Source of the DNA: Sipunculus nudus
Lineage: Eukaryota; Annelida; Sipuncula; Golfingiida; Sipunculidae
Direction of reading: 5' to 3'
NCBI GenBank assembly: GCA_026874595.1
Contig: CM049309.1
Coordinates: 904,076-968,075, forward strand
DNA length: 64,000 nucleotides
The position numbers and the translations under genes are program-made. Position 1 is the stretch's first letter; every line of letters begins with the position of its first letter. The notes under the pieces are model-generated. The model did no database searches. It was not told where the DNA came from and saw only the letters and a list, made by a program, of their open reading frames with translations. Positions 1-12,164 of the stretch are shown here, in pieces.

Positions 1-140
1 TGACACAAATCACCATGAAAGTAAAACTATACCATAGTAATCAAATTTGGACACAATAATGATGAGATGCCCGTTTTTCCCGGTTTTTTTAAATATATTA
101 ACGAATTTAAAAAAAATATATATCCTAAGTAGGCAAAAAT
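1..140. other. AT-rich flank, nothing recognised
   Basis: No ORF, RNA or repeat structure that I can support is visible in this short AT-rich stretch before the first inverted-repeat element. Confidence 0.6.
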
Positions 141-796
141 AGGTATGGTTCTCAGGCACTTTTATTCAGAAATCATTGCGAGCGGGCGATTTTTTTTTTA
201 CCTCTTTTGTATGTTTAGATAAATATGTCATATGATCTGGGAAAGGTATAGAACAAGAATACACAGAAAAAGTCGGATCACCCCGTATGGGAATCGAACC
301 CATGACCCTCCGATTGCCGGTCGTCTGCTCTACCACTGAGCTAACAGGGATCCCCAACTTCCTCTGTGTATCAGCACACTTTCATTGGAACCAGCGAAGT
401 GACGTCACTACTGTGACGTCAGTTCAATACATACTACATGTGTCGACACGGCGACTTTGCACTGCTACATGCAAAGTCGCCGTGTCGACACATGTAGTAT
501 GTATAATACCAGTCACAGTAGTGACCCATACGGGGTGATCCGACTTTTTCTGTGTATTCTTGTTCTATATCTCAATGAGATGGACCAGCATGGCCATTCA
601 ACATCTTTCTATATAGGATCTGGGAAAGGCATGATAATAACAGATTTTTTTTTCGCTAAACAGGTATAAGCACTACATAACAAAGGAAAACTTATCAAAA
701 TTCTATTATTCAATCTTCATAAAGATGAAAATCAAAATAAACATTTTTGATGCAGGGAGTTAAAATTTACTCGGGCGGTGCCTGAGAACATACCTT
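141..796. mobile_element. Fold-back element with a tRNA-like core
   Basis: The outer ends are inverted copies: AGGTATGGTTCTCAGGCA at 141-158 and its near-complement at 779-796. Inside, 247-291 and 525-569 are a perfect 45-bp inverted repeat. A further inverted pair around 403-524 forms a long hairpin with its apex near 462-470. The left arm alone carries an extra stretch of about 110 bp that contains the tRNA-like sequence. No transposase is present, so this would be non-autonomous. The class is unknown, and no target duplication was recognised. Confidence 0.6.
279..350 (-). pseudogene. tRNA-Ala(GGC)-like pseudogene
   Basis: Read on the minus strand, this is a 72-nt cloverleaf-like sequence. 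It has an A-box-like TTAGCTCAGTGGTAGAGC, a perfect T arm ATGGG-TTCGAAT-CCCAT and an acceptor stem with six of seven pairs (T1 faces T72). The anticodon loop reads CCGGCAA, giving anticodon GGC (Ala), but position 33 is C instead of the near-universal T, and the outer two anticodon-stem pairs are broken. A run of five T follows shortly after the 3' end, as in a Pol III terminator. A second partial copy of the 3' part lies inverted at 525-569. These defects favour a tRNA-derived repeat over a working tRNA gene. Confidence 0.55.
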
Positions 797-1213
797 TGTT
801 TTACCTTCCAGTTCTTTTTTAACAATATGATATTAGCGGGTGTTATCAGTTAACATTATTCTATTTTGGCTTGCTAGTATCCAGTCTTCATCTATTTTAT
901 CCTCCTTTTTATTAAGGTAAGGTTAACGTTAGAGAACGTGGGTTTGTATCCAGAACAGAGACTGGGCCGCTATGTGATCGGCTGGTGGAAACGTGTGACG
1001 TCAAAGGCAAAATTTAGGAAAGACTTAAATCTAGAAATACATGTTGTTTTCATTACTTCCTGAGAATAGGGGCCGACAGTGTGGAAAATACTAAGCTCTT
1101 GATGAAATTTGAATTTTTACCGACAGGCGTTTTCCTTTTGGTTTATGTCACTGCCGGGCTGAGAGTGCTCACAGATGAGCCAATAGTTTTTTTAACAAAT
1201 CACACAACCTTAG
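797..1213. other. Unannotated AT-rich spacer
   Basis: No gene, RNA or convincing repeat was seen between the first fold-back element and the giant inverted repeat. Confidence 0.5.
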
Positions 1214-1256
1214 GGAAGCGTATTGCTGCCACCTGGTAAAAGAAAAATAAATGATT

Positions 1257-1446
1257 TATCTCGTACGTATACGACATATTATCTCGTACGTACGACATAT
1301 TATCTCGTACGTACGACATACTATCTCGTACGTAAGACATACTAACTCGTACGTACGAAATACTATCTCGTTCGTACGACGTATACTATCTCGTACGTAC
1401 AACATAGTATATCGTACGTACGACATTTTATATCGTACCTACGACA
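1257..1446. repeat. TCGTACGTACGA tandem array, left arm
   Basis: About nine degenerate units of roughly 20 bp, each built around the 12-bp perfect palindrome TCGTACGTACGA with a TAT or CAT spacer. The matching array in the opposite arm is at 3246-3372. Confidence 0.8.
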
Positions 1447-3245
1447 TAATTAATCTTATGGATCTGATTCACAGATTACACAAAAGGCCAACTGATATAT
1501 ATATAAGTAATATATATATATGTTAAATAATGCGTGTTCACACACTAACTACAAAACATCTCCTGCTCCTTGCAAACCGTCGGAACACAGTTGAAAAGAA
1601 ACATACATATATTCATAATTGTATTTATTTATTTATTTACATAACCTATAAATTTAAATGCAATTGTATTTATCATAGATTTTTGTGTCTAGATTTTTAA
1701 AATATTTCAAGGGTGTGAAATTCATAAAATCGTTTTGAAGCCAGTCATTTACAGAACATTCATTTTTTAAATAGGTAATTAAATTGTGTTAGCAGTGTAT
1801 ATGATGTTATAATAGCGAGTCTGTCATAATATTAATAAGGAAAAAAAAATATTACCTTTGCCAAATTGAAACTACCTTTTTGAGAAGGAAGGGTTCAGAC
1901 AAGAGGTAAAGCTACCAAATAGCCTGATTGTAAGTGATTGAGAATGGATATATGTGGGGAAGGTTTCTTATATTCTAAAATTGATCTGTATAAGAACTAG
2001 ATATATGACATAGCGCACAGTGTCACTCGCCCGACTGTAAACGGCATGAAGTTCAACTGATAGGATCATGCACTCCGTTCATAATATATGAATCAGGGTG
2101 GTGGTACAGCATAACTTCACAAATCAAGGGTTTTCAGGCTTCTCTTGGTGTTTCTTCTTTCATGTTTCTTCTCTTTTTTTCCAATTGTCGCATGTCCGCG
2201 ACCAAGATCTTTCCTCTGGTAACCGGGCCTTCTTGTGTAAACACATAACAGACACTAATCGAGGTTCTTTAATACAGAGCTAGAGATGCCCATGAGGAGA
2301 GGTTCATGATTCATATATTATGAAAAGAAGTGCTTGACCCCATTAGTTGAACTTCATGCCGTTTACAGTAGGGCGAGATACACGTACATGTACCACATAT
2401 CAGATTTTATACTTATCCGCAAATGAGACAAATCAGAGGTGTAGATTTTACCACCACTTCAGCCTGACATATGAGGAAAAGACTCTTATTATAATTTTGT
2501 ATTCTTCTGTCACAGATTAATTGCACGTCCATGAGTGATAGTTTTTAATATTTGTTTATAGTTTAGTTCAAAATAAAAGTTATGCGTACCCCATAAAATG
2601 GGTTGTTGCCTGTTCAGCTACCCACCACTCATATCAACGGTTGTATATGCATTAAATTGTTTAAAAGATCAACTACACGGTGCGTTATGTCATAAATCTG
2701 GTTCTTAGACAGATTAATTGAGAATATTAGAAACCTGCCCCATGAATATTCATCCTCAATTACTTAAAATCAGGCTATTAGAGAGCTGTACCTCTTGTCC
2801 GAACCCTTCTTTCTGCAAAAAGTGGTTTCAGTTTGGCAAAGGCAATATTTGTTTCTTATTAACATTATGACGGGCTCACTATTATAACATTATACACTGC
2901 TAACGGAATTCAATCACCTTTCTTAAAAATGAGACTTCTGTATATATTACTGCCAGACACCGGTTTGATATATTTCGCTTCCTTGAAATATTTAAGAAAC
3001 CTGGACACAATTATAATGATAAATCGAAACGCATTTAAATATATACTTTAAATAAATAAATATATGTGAGTGTGCGTGTTCGTTTCAACGGTGGTCTAGC
3101 AGTTTACAAGGAGGTGGAGATGTTGTATATAATTAATGTGAAAACACAGTAAAAACACACATTATTTAACATATATATACATATTGCTTATAAATATATC
3201 TGGTGGCATGTTGTCTAATCTGTTAATCAGACCCGTACAATTTAT

Positions 3246-3372
3246 TATGTCGTAAGTACGAGATAATATGTCGTAAGTACGAGATAATTTGTCGTACGTA
3301 CGAGATAATTTGTCGTACGTACGAGATAATTTGTCGTACGTACGAGATAGTATGTCGTATGTACGAGATAAA
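3246..3372. repeat. TCGTACGTACGA tandem array, right arm
   Basis: About six units of roughly 21 bp in the opposite orientation to the left-arm array. The best units keep the full palindrome TCGTACGTACGA. Some carry GTAAGTACGA variants, so the arrays have drifted independently. Confidence 0.8.
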
Positions 3373-3413
3373 TTATTTATTTTTCTTTTACCAGGTGGCA
3401 GCAAAACGCTTCC

Positions 3414-4190
3414 GTACAACCTCATGTTTTGTGGAGAAAAAATAATAAAAATGATATTTTTTTCTTCCAGGAATTTGGTTCAGTTTAAATTATCGATAAT
3501 AAGCAATTTTAAATGCAGGTGTGTCATGTGATAATATGATGAGGTTTGGAATACGTTTGCTTGAATTGAAAAACATTTAAAACTTATTTTAATTAGCAAA
3601 TCGCCAATAAATCTCAAATGAACACGATTCTAAATCATATGTCTTAATGGAATAGTTTCCTGGACCTTGGTTGGTATTTAAAAGCCAAATTGACCACGCG
3701 TTCGAACCAAAAAAATAGTTTGCTCATGCAGGTCAACTTTCGTTTTTCTTCAGTTTAACAGAGTGAAGATCTACGATTTTGATCAAGGACGGGTATTCTT
3801 TAGTGTGGGTATGAATAATGAATTTCAAAAGACCAGTTGACCAGGTGTTAATATGATTATAATGCATGTCCTCATGTTTCTGTACACAAATAAATACTCA
3901 CAGTAATATTTTGTCTTTATTTTGACACTGGTTTACAAAATCAACTCGAAAATGGAGAAGAACCCTTTTGATTTTAGGTCTCAAGGTCCAGGTCACAGAA
4001 GCCACATTTTGAAAACAAAACCATGAAAGTATCTGAGCGTCGAGACCCTTGGGTCCATAGTTATAATTTATTCTCAGTAAAAGTTAGAAAACGGGCAGTC
4101 GACAGGCGACTACAGGTATCCGCCAATTCACAAATACTTGGGTAAAGTAAGCCATTGAATGTTCCTGACATGACATGACTCCAAATTTTT
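3414..4190. other. AT-rich intergenic stretch
   Basis: No ORF longer than about 80 codons, RNA gene or clear repeat was recognised here. Confidence 0.5.
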
Positions 4191-5145
4191 AGAATCACAG
4201 ATGCCAGTTAATCTCCTCATATATGCGCAATTTTCTTCAAAAAAAGATCTACAGATGGATATGAGATGGAATCTACGAAAACAAAAAGGTAGGTGGGGCC
4301 ACCTGTCTGGTATATGATGGATCTACGCAACTTGAAAACGATTGTAGGTGGAGCCACAAGGACTGTGTACAAGATGGAGGTATCCAAAATCTGTAGAATT
4401 GTGAAATTTCATGGGATGACTGTAATCTACATCTACGTGATTGAAGGTGGTGCAATTAGTCTCGTGAATGAGAAATCTACCCAAGACGGATGAACATGCA
4501 CAATTTCAGGCCGAGACACTAAACCACTACTGAAAAAGGGCATCAATGTATTCTACGAAAACGGTACGGCAGGTGGCGCCACCTGTCTGGTCTACAACAA
4601 AGCTATCCTAAACGGATAAACATGCCAGGTTTCAGGCTGATACCATCCATCCACTCCTAAGATATAATCGATTTCATCCAAAGCAAAAGGAAACAGTTAC
4701 AGATGGCGCCACCAGTTTTGAGTGCGTGGTGGAGGTATGTAAGATCTATGGACATGTCCAATTTCAGGCAAATACGGCAAACCACTCCTGAGACAAGGGC
4801 ATCAATGTATTCTACGAAAATGGGAAGGTAAGTGACGCCACCTGTCTGGGCTACAAGAAAACTCTCCAAGATGGATGGACCTGCCAAATTTCAGACCAAT
4901 ACATTGAGCCACTCCTGAGAAATGGGCTGTTATCATTAAGACACCAAGATTCATACTGAACGAAAAGGATTGCAGATGGAGCCACCAGTCTATGTTAGGC
5001 ACCAGTTCACATGTGTCCCTATAATTATGCTGGGTGTCGAAAAGATCGGTCCATAGGTCTCAGAGGGGTTCTCCGGAAACGAACGCTGCGGCTGCATAAC
5101 CCGCGTGAAAACATAGCATCCGCAAAACTCTGGTTTGGCGGATAC
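4190..5145 (+). repeat. GGTGGCGCCACC repeat family, member A
   Basis: Degenerate tandem units of about 130-140 bp. Each has a core related to GGTGGCGCCACC, near 4296, 4349, 4571, 4704, 4833 and 4978. Alternate units are followed by ACCTGTCTGG or ACCAGT, which suggests a dimeric period of about 270 bp. The array ends after a GC-rich stretch (5085-5105) in GAAAACATAG and a terminal hairpin at 5116-5145 with arms GCATCCGC and GCGGATAC. The same end architecture occurs at 27313-27339 and, inverted, at 48710-48739. No protein function is claimed for the short ORFs inside it. Confidence 0.65.
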
Positions 5146-5520
5146 GAAAATATATAGAAAACACGGAAATCGCCATGCAAGACTTATAGTTTCGCGGTAC
5201 CTGCACGGGATTTAATTTAATGAAATTCCCCTATAAAAGTCCGCTTACAATACAAACCATGTATCCTATATCCGTGTCCACAGATCACGCCAGTGGACAG
5301 GCGTAAACCATGCAGAAGACTGATTACGGACACAGTGTAACATCTTGCAAACAAATTGTCCTGCCTGCGTGTGCATTATAACATCCTCGTTTGGACACAA
5401 GAACATGTATTTGATAATTTTCTTTACTCATCCCACGAATCACAAAGAACATAATTGTGTTACACGAAATCAATTTTTTTTAACTTTCAGATTTTTGTAA
5501 TTAAGTTGTTTATCTTAATA
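5146..5520. other. Unannotated spacer
   Basis: Nothing recognised. Confidence 0.45.
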
Positions 5521-5524
5521 CGTT

Positions 5525-5840
5525 TATGATTATTATTATTTTAGTATAACGTTTATTATTATCATTGTGTTGTTATTTTTTATTATTACGTTTTTTATTA
5601 TTATTATTATTATGTAAATTATTATTATTATTATTATTATTATTACGATTTTTATCATTATGTTAATATTAGAAATAATAATGATAATATTATTATTATA
5701 ATATTGTTTATTATTATTGCGTTCATGGTTATTATTATTTCAGTATAACGTTTATTATTATTATAATGTTGTTGTTTATTATCATTACATTTATAATTAT
5801 CATTGAGTTTATTATTATTACATTGTTTATCATTATTACC

Positions 5841-5875
<35 letters not shown>

Positions 5876-6145
5876 CGTTAATTATTATTATCATTATTGT
5901 TATTATTATTATTACGTTTATTATTATTACTTTGTTTATTATTATTATATTGTGTAAATATTTGTAATAATTATGATAATATTATTATAATTACATTGTT
6001 TATCATTGTTACGTTTATGATTATTATTTTGGTATAACGTTTGTTATTATTATTATGCTGTTGTTGTTTATTTTTACGTTTATTATTATTATAACGTTAA
6101 TTATCATTATTATTGTTATTATTATTATTATTATCATCATTATGT
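5525..6145. repeat. Degenerate (TTA)n microsatellite tract
   Basis: About 620 bp made mostly of TTA/ATT triplets, with interruptions such as TTATTACGTTTAT and TTTCAGTATAACG that recur near 5540, 5740 and 6030. The recurrence indicates a longer unit of roughly 200-290 bp that was itself duplicated. The ORFs here are runs of Ile, Tyr and Asn and are artefacts. Confidence 0.85.
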
Positions 6146-6962
6146 CAAGGGCTGCCGTAGGTGTGGTTATCTTTAGCTGTCTACGTGTCAGATACACAAG
6201 TCCGACAGGTCTCATGCCAGGACTAATTATAACCACACGTGCGGCTAATTACACGTGACAGGACCTGGTAGTCCTGACGATATCGTGAGCATCTCAGCGA
6301 CGCGACTGGGCGTATCTTGAAAAGAAGGGACATAGTTTTATCCACAAGTATGCTAATTAAGACCCGCCCCGTCTAGATAAACCACTAACTGATGACGACA
6401 CGCCAACGTCATATCTCTGCGGTCTGCAGGTATCCGGCACAACGGGATGTTGGTAGCAACCACATATCGATGTTTGATAATGTATTAGATTAATTCTGTC
6501 TCTCATTTTTGATTGTTCTGCCGTCTGCCCACATATCAAACCCCACGTACACGTCATGTTTTGGTATACATAACAGTGGGCATTCACAATTAAACACCAG
6601 ACGCAGTATGTGACAAACAAATAAACCAGTTACACCTATACCTCCTTGTAATGTAAATTGTGCTACGTAGCATTCTTTCATAAAAAAACTGTGGATTCTG
6701 AATTATTGACATTCTGATCACTTTCCCACGAAATTAAAACCTAACGAATTGATTATAGAAGTTTTAAAAAGCCAGCTCGTCCTCGCACTGCATTGTGGGC
6801 CTACATTATCTTTCATCAATGACCAATTGATAATAAAAGAAATGATTTAATCTATTTGTTTTGACAAATTACAGAATAAATCTTATTTTGTTAAAAAGAG
6901 TATTCGATCCTACCTGGAGTTAGGTAAAACATACAGCTTTTCTGCCGTGACAGACTGATAAA
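6146..6962. other. Intergenic stretch with a small inverted repeat
   Basis: GCCGTAGGTGTGGTTAT near 6154-6170 is mirrored by ATAACCACACGTGCGGC near 6229-6245 (15 of 17 bp pair). This could be a hairpin of about 90 bp. The remainder shows no gene that I can support. Confidence 0.4.
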
Positions 6963-8083
6963 GGCCCACTCGAAAATTCGAAACCGGTTTCGGTTCCGGG
7001 AAACCGTTCACTTTGTAACTGCGAAACATAAACTTGTTTTGGCGAAACTGCGAAACCGGAGATGGTTTCTGTTTCGAAAAAACCGTCCACTCGATAATTA
7101 TACTGGCATGATAGAGTCACTGGGCTAAAGAATTGCAATCTTGTTAATTGTAATTAATTGATATACTCTTTATGCTTGTTAGAGTTGAATAAGCAATAAC
7201 TGAGGTATAAACAGTCTTTCGGATATGTTTTGAATACAATATTCCTTACTTTATAGTCCTGTATAGCTAAAGATAAGACGCACGTATCATGTATGGTCAT
7301 GCTGTTTGACACAGGGATAGAGGACAGGACAGAGAAACAGTCTGTTTTTATCAATATTGCAATATAAATTGGTCAGTCACAATTAATAATGCTCTCTGCG
7401 GTCCCAGAGTGTCCTGGCATTGATATCTAACTTTTGATAATATTTTCATCATTTATTATTTTAAAGGAACATAATCAGGAGCTATATTATACCTATTCTG
7501 TCACACTATCAGTTCAGTTTTCTTTATACAAAAGTTTCCTAGCTAAACCATCCCAGTACACAGTCTCAGTACCTCGCATACAACTTTTTAACACCTTATT
7601 ATGGCTCTCGGTGTTTGTAAACACAGTCCACGTGTGTCTGTTAACCATTACAAGGCCGAGTGACCGGAGGTCCGATTGTGAGCCGGAACACGGGAACGGG
7701 AACATGTATTACATTTTTGGGGCCAAGTCATTGTGGGCATTTCATGAATGGCAGGTGTTTTGGCTCAACCATGCACAGAGTCCCACGCGCTCTGTTTATG
7801 CTGACACCTGTGATCGCGCCCGGTCCACTGTATATAACACACGTTTACAGGCGTAGGCAAACAATTTCAGGGCAATAATTTATTTTAAAAAGAAGAAGTT
7901 ATTTTTCGTGTTTATTCATCATGCTTTAAAGGTGATTAGGTCTCTTAAATTATAATGAATAATTTACGGTGTTATCATAATTTGTGTATTAAAACCGAAA
8001 CCGTCCACTTATAAATACCAGACGAAACCATACAGAACAGGTTTTCCTGAAACCGAAACTGGTTTTGCTTTTTCGAGTGGGCC
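6963..8083. mobile_element. 1.1 kb TIR element (GGCCCACTCGAAAA ends)
   Basis: The ends form a TIR of about 43 bp: GGCCCACTCGAAAA at 6963-6976 and its complement at 8070-8083, followed inward by diverged AAACCGGTTTCGGTTCCGG-type sequence on both sides. Secondary motifs ACCGTCCACT occur at 7081-7092 and around 8000. A 140-codon ORF (7434-7856, +) lies inside but shows no recognisable domain. There is no transposase signature and no confident target duplication, so this is probably a non-autonomous DNA transposon of unknown superfamily. Confidence 0.6.
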
Positions 8084-8518
<435 letters not shown>

Positions 8519-8950
8519 CGGCTCTCACTGTGTCGCACTTAGTGTTGGTATTGCTACCATGCGGCAACTTAAATAACGAATTACCATTCTCTTACCCTCT
8601 TATTTCATCGACTGGTAAACTTTGGCCGTACCGGACAGTCAGCGCCACATATCACCGCCTCGCTGAACTAAGGCCTTTCCCAGTGACGTTAGGAGTAATT
8701 ATAGTGGTCTTTCCTAGAATCATTTTTTCCAAAACCAACATGGTTAATTCAGTAACCGCCTATTGTAGGCTTCCAGCTTGATATATATATATATAAATTA
8801 TTAGGTACAAATTATCTTTAGGCATGTTTTTCCTTTACCCCAAAATGTTCACCTATCAGGGGTGTTTTATATATTAATATTAAACAGTATGGGCAGTCGT
8901 CATTACATTAACCGCCATCTACCCTAATCGGGATGAAACAAAACTGGTCA
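8519..8950. other. Unannotated spacer
   Basis: Nothing recognised. A short TATATATATATA run lies at about 8781-8794. Confidence 0.4.
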
Positions 8951-8954
8951 TCCA

Positions 8955-10155
8955 GGGGCCTGGATGGCTGGGTGGTAAAACGCTCGGCCCTCTCCGCTGG
9001 CGACCCGGTATATCAGGCAAAAAAAGCCCCCCTCGACCGGGTATAATCTGGCCTAGCCCAAACTATACCCGGGGTATAAAATGGGCCAGGCCAGATCATA
9101 CCCCGGGGTATATTCTGGCCTAGTCCATTTTATAGATAATACCCCCCTGTTGCTTTTATTAGCTTTTCTTTATACCTTAAACAATTGTAGTTGTAAAGCG
9201 AAATAACTCACCTTATGTCAGTTTTTTTATCAATTTATTTAATTATCTAGTGTAAGAGAATGATATCTAAGGCGATCGGTATGTAAGTGTGTATAATCGT
9301 GTTACCCTACATAACAGTGTCATGCCTTTGGATATTCCGAAATTATATCATCATATATGAGACTCTAAGTTCATTCAAACTGTCCACAAAATATCCACAT
9401 TTAAATGAACTCTAGCTGAAAATAGTTACACGATGTATAAAAATATACAAAGTATATAAAAGTACAGTGCTGATGTAATTTCAACTGAATAAATGATGGC
9501 TTAAGGAAGATACTAACTATGCTATTCTCTCTATATATAGTTATTTCGTATCAATATTGTAGGTTTTGTCGTGACAGTATCTGAATTTAACTTACATTTA
9601 AAGTCACACATTTCTGTGATATCATGGATGTGCAAATGGATGAATGAGCCATGGTTTGGAGTAGCTATTAATCCTGTTAATCTGATATTTAATAATGCGT
9701 GGTGATAGAAATAGATACTATAAGTATTACAAAGAATTTATAAAAAATAAGATTAGGCATGTTTAAATTCTGTTGATCTAATTGATCTCCATATCTGGAC
9801 TGATACAAGTCAGTTTCTGTGATTCGTGTGAGGTGTATAAATTTGCCTGGAGGGGTATAGAACAGCCTAGGCCAGAATATACCCCCGGGGTATATTCCTA
9901 GGCCAGAATATACCCCCGGGGTATATTCTGGCCTAGGCTAAAATATACCCGGGTATAAACTGGACAGGGGATATAATCTGGCCTGTCACACCAGGTTCAA
10001 TACTCGGCGAGGCTTAGAGAGTGGGTTATAGTGGCCCGTCCAAGGTCGGTGGTTTTCTCCGGGTCCTCCGGTTTCCTCCACCCTCACCAAATATGGAGAG
10101 TGCCTCGTATTAGTTATTATAAATAGCTGTACAATCCATGTAAAATAAATAAAGT
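8955..10155 (+). mobile_element. tRNA-derived SINE, split by a nested insertion
   Basis: The SINE head lies at 8955-9006, with an A-box-like TGGCTGGGTGG (8965-8975). It stops inside the tRNA-related region. The B-box-like GGTTCAATACT (9994-10004) follows only after a 986-bp insertion. Joining 9006 to 9993 restores a normal A-to-B-box spacing, reading CGACCC then AGGTTCAATACTCGG. The body contains a stretch rich in CTCCGG and TTTCCTCCACC (10050-10080), which I recall as common in molluscan SINEs. The 3' end is AT-rich with AAATAAATAAA near 10145-10155. The family name is not assigned. Confidence 0.65.
9007..9992. mobile_element. Inverted-repeat element nested in the SINE
   Basis: Both ends carry several copies of TATACCCCGGGGTATA-like palindromes together with ATTCTGGCCTAG and its complement (9040-9125 and 9840-9985). 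The two sides are broadly inverted copies. About 700 bp of AT-rich sequence without a gene lies between them. The clean interruption of the SINE fixes both boundaries to within a few bases. The palindromes contain CCCGGG. Confidence 0.65.
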
Positions 10156-10498
10156 TTTTATTCAAATAAATCATCTGAAAAATAATGAACGGGTAATATC
10201 GATATATAGGGAAGCTGTTTGCCTTATAATTTGCATACTTTTCACTGATGTTTATGTACGTCATATATAGGTGTTGGATGTGATAGATATGAGTCAGCAC
10301 CGCCGGGTTCTCCACGTCGGTTCGTCATGTGACTGGAATTCAAACACATCGAAAACACAAATGAATATACAGTATTGAGGTGAGAATTTATTGTGCATGG
10401 GACAGCAATATAAAAAAATTCCGTCACTCGGACATTTGCACCTTGTGGTAGACAAACAACACATAGCTGAACTGAACAAATAATTAACAAACTGTGTG

Positions 10499-10502
<4 letters not shown>
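10156..10502. other. Unannotated spacer
   Basis: Nothing recognised. Confidence 0.4.

Positions 10503-10574
<72 letters not shown>
10503..10574. repeat. (TA)n microsatellite
   Basis: About 72 bp of perfect alternating TA. Confidence 0.95.
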
Positions 10575-10577
<3 letters not shown>

Positions 10578-10846
10578 TTGCTGGATTTGCCATGATTGCC
10601 AATTACCGGACGTTATCAGATACTGACAGACAGGAATTTATAAACTTAATCCAATATATACCTTGAAAACAAGCAAGATACATTGAAATATTGCTCATTT
10701 GTCCTCGAAAATAAATTTATATAACTTATCTCCTGCCTATCCCTGTACATTTTCATATAATCTTTTATACAAATGTTTCAGTTTTTAGTTCTTGATATCG
10801 GATAAACGATGTTCGGATAAACAACGCTCTAGTCTATATTCTCTAT

Positions 10847-11290
10847 TCAATAGGTCTGGAGCCCTCATTTGCACCAGAGATCCCTGTGAAATTGGAAAAA
10901 GCTGCAGTAGGTTGCTGTTAAGTTATTGTGTGCGAATGAAAATCAGCCATTTGGCTGTGACGGCCATATTGGAATTCCAACAGGTCTGTAATTCAATAGG
11001 TCTGGATCCCTTATAGGTACCAATTTTCCATGTGAATTTGGGAAAGCTGCAATATGTTGTTGTTGAGTTATCGCGCGCGAAAGAAAATTAGCGATTGGGC
11101 TCTGGCGGCCATATTGGAATTCTGACAAGTCTGTAATTCGATAGGTCTATAGCCCTCATAGGTAACATTCAACCATGTTGATTTGGGAAAGCTGCAGTAT
11201 GTTGTTAAGTTATCGCGCGCGAAAGAAAGTGTCACTGACATAAGGACGGAAGGACGGATGGACAGACTGACACGGTGATCACTATAGGGC
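10847..11290. repeat. 147-bp tandem repeat, three units
   Basis: Units begin AATAGGTCTGGA (about 10847), AATAGGTCTGGATCCC (about 10994) and GATAGGTCTATAGCCC (about 11141). Each continues through GGGAAAGCTGCA, TTAAGTTATCGCGCGCGAA and GGCCATATTGGAATTC. The third unit is cut short and runs into a GGACGGAAGGACGGATGGAC tract and TGATCACTATAGGGC. This resembles the ends of the AGCTCAG-type dispersed repeats elsewhere in the window. Confidence 0.75.
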
Positions 11291-12160
11291 ACCGCTTGTC
11301 AAGGGCCCTACTTATTCTTTAAGCAAAGGCCAAGAGAGGTAAATCAATTTATACACATTATTTACATATTTATTTATAAAACGTTAAATGTATAAAAAGA
11401 AATAATGCAAAATTATGTCACCCAATTAACAAACAAACAAAAATTAACTAATTATCAATTAAAAAAACATTATTTGCAAAAAAGTGTATAGATTTCTCAC
11501 CAAAATAAAGAAAGCAGCAATAAAGTATTTCAAATTATTATAAGATAATTATACATTCATTAGCAAAAATAATTGTACTAACTTTAAAATTGCATGAATG
11601 GTAATCTTTTTAAAAATCAGAATAACATTTTAATCATTAAGGCAGAACATTATGCATCTCCAATATATATTATAAATGATAAAATATGCGCACAAAGTTG
11701 GTTAAATTTTTATTTACTGAACAAATCTACATATTAAGATAAAAAGCTTAAAATAATGACACAGAGCGTTCGGCTATTGTGATCCGAATACGTAATATCA
11801 ACTGAGCTCTTGACGAAAGGGATGGCAAATGTTCATGTCACACTCACAGACATATGTAGGACCGACTAATTTTTCTCATAAAATTCACCTTGTGTCCAAA
11901 AAGGTTTACAGGAAATGTTCAAACTGCGACACGTCTCAATTTTTTTCTTGAGAAATACATAATAATATAGAAATTGTAAGAAGTTATAAGTTTCGAAAAT
12001 AAATTTGCGTATTCCTGCTGAGATATCGGATACTCTGTATCAATTTGTAAGAAACAAGTGACCCAGGGGTCATGACGCTCAGCTGACTAGACAGAAATTC
12101 ACAAAAGGAATGTTATCATCTGAATGCCGAAGGTTGTTTCGCAATTCAACTGAAGCATAG
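11291..12160. other. AT-rich stretch
   Basis: No gene or repeat that I can support was seen. Confidence 0.45.
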
Positions 12161-12164
12161 CAGA

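Larger units (their letters stand above)
1214..3413. mobile_element. Giant (2.2 kb) imperfect inverted repeat
   Basis: The two ends match as inverted repeats: GGAAGCGTATTGCTGCCACC at 1214-1233 and its complement (with AAAACGCTTCC) ending at 3413. The similarity runs inward for about 900 bp per arm. Matching landmarks are the GTACGTACGA arrays, the segments near 1800-1915 and 2775-2910, and the segments near 2020-2095 and 2310-2385 (CTGTAAACGGCATGAAGTTCA and its complement). About 215 bp of core separates the arms. No transposase ORF is present. This fits a fold-back type non-autonomous DNA element or an inverted duplication. The arms differ by many substitutions and indels, so it is not recent. 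Confidence 0.7.

Noticed and set aside
279-350. Functional tRNA-Ala gene
   Set aside because: C at position 33, broken outer anticodon-stem pairs, T-T at the acceptor end, and its position inside an inverted-repeat element.
5658-6258. Long Ile or Asn ORFs
   Set aside because: They are translations of the degenerate TTA microsatellite.
7434-7856. 140-codon ORF as a transposase
   Set aside because: No catalytic or DNA-binding motif is visible, and its length is within chance for an AT-rich region of this size.
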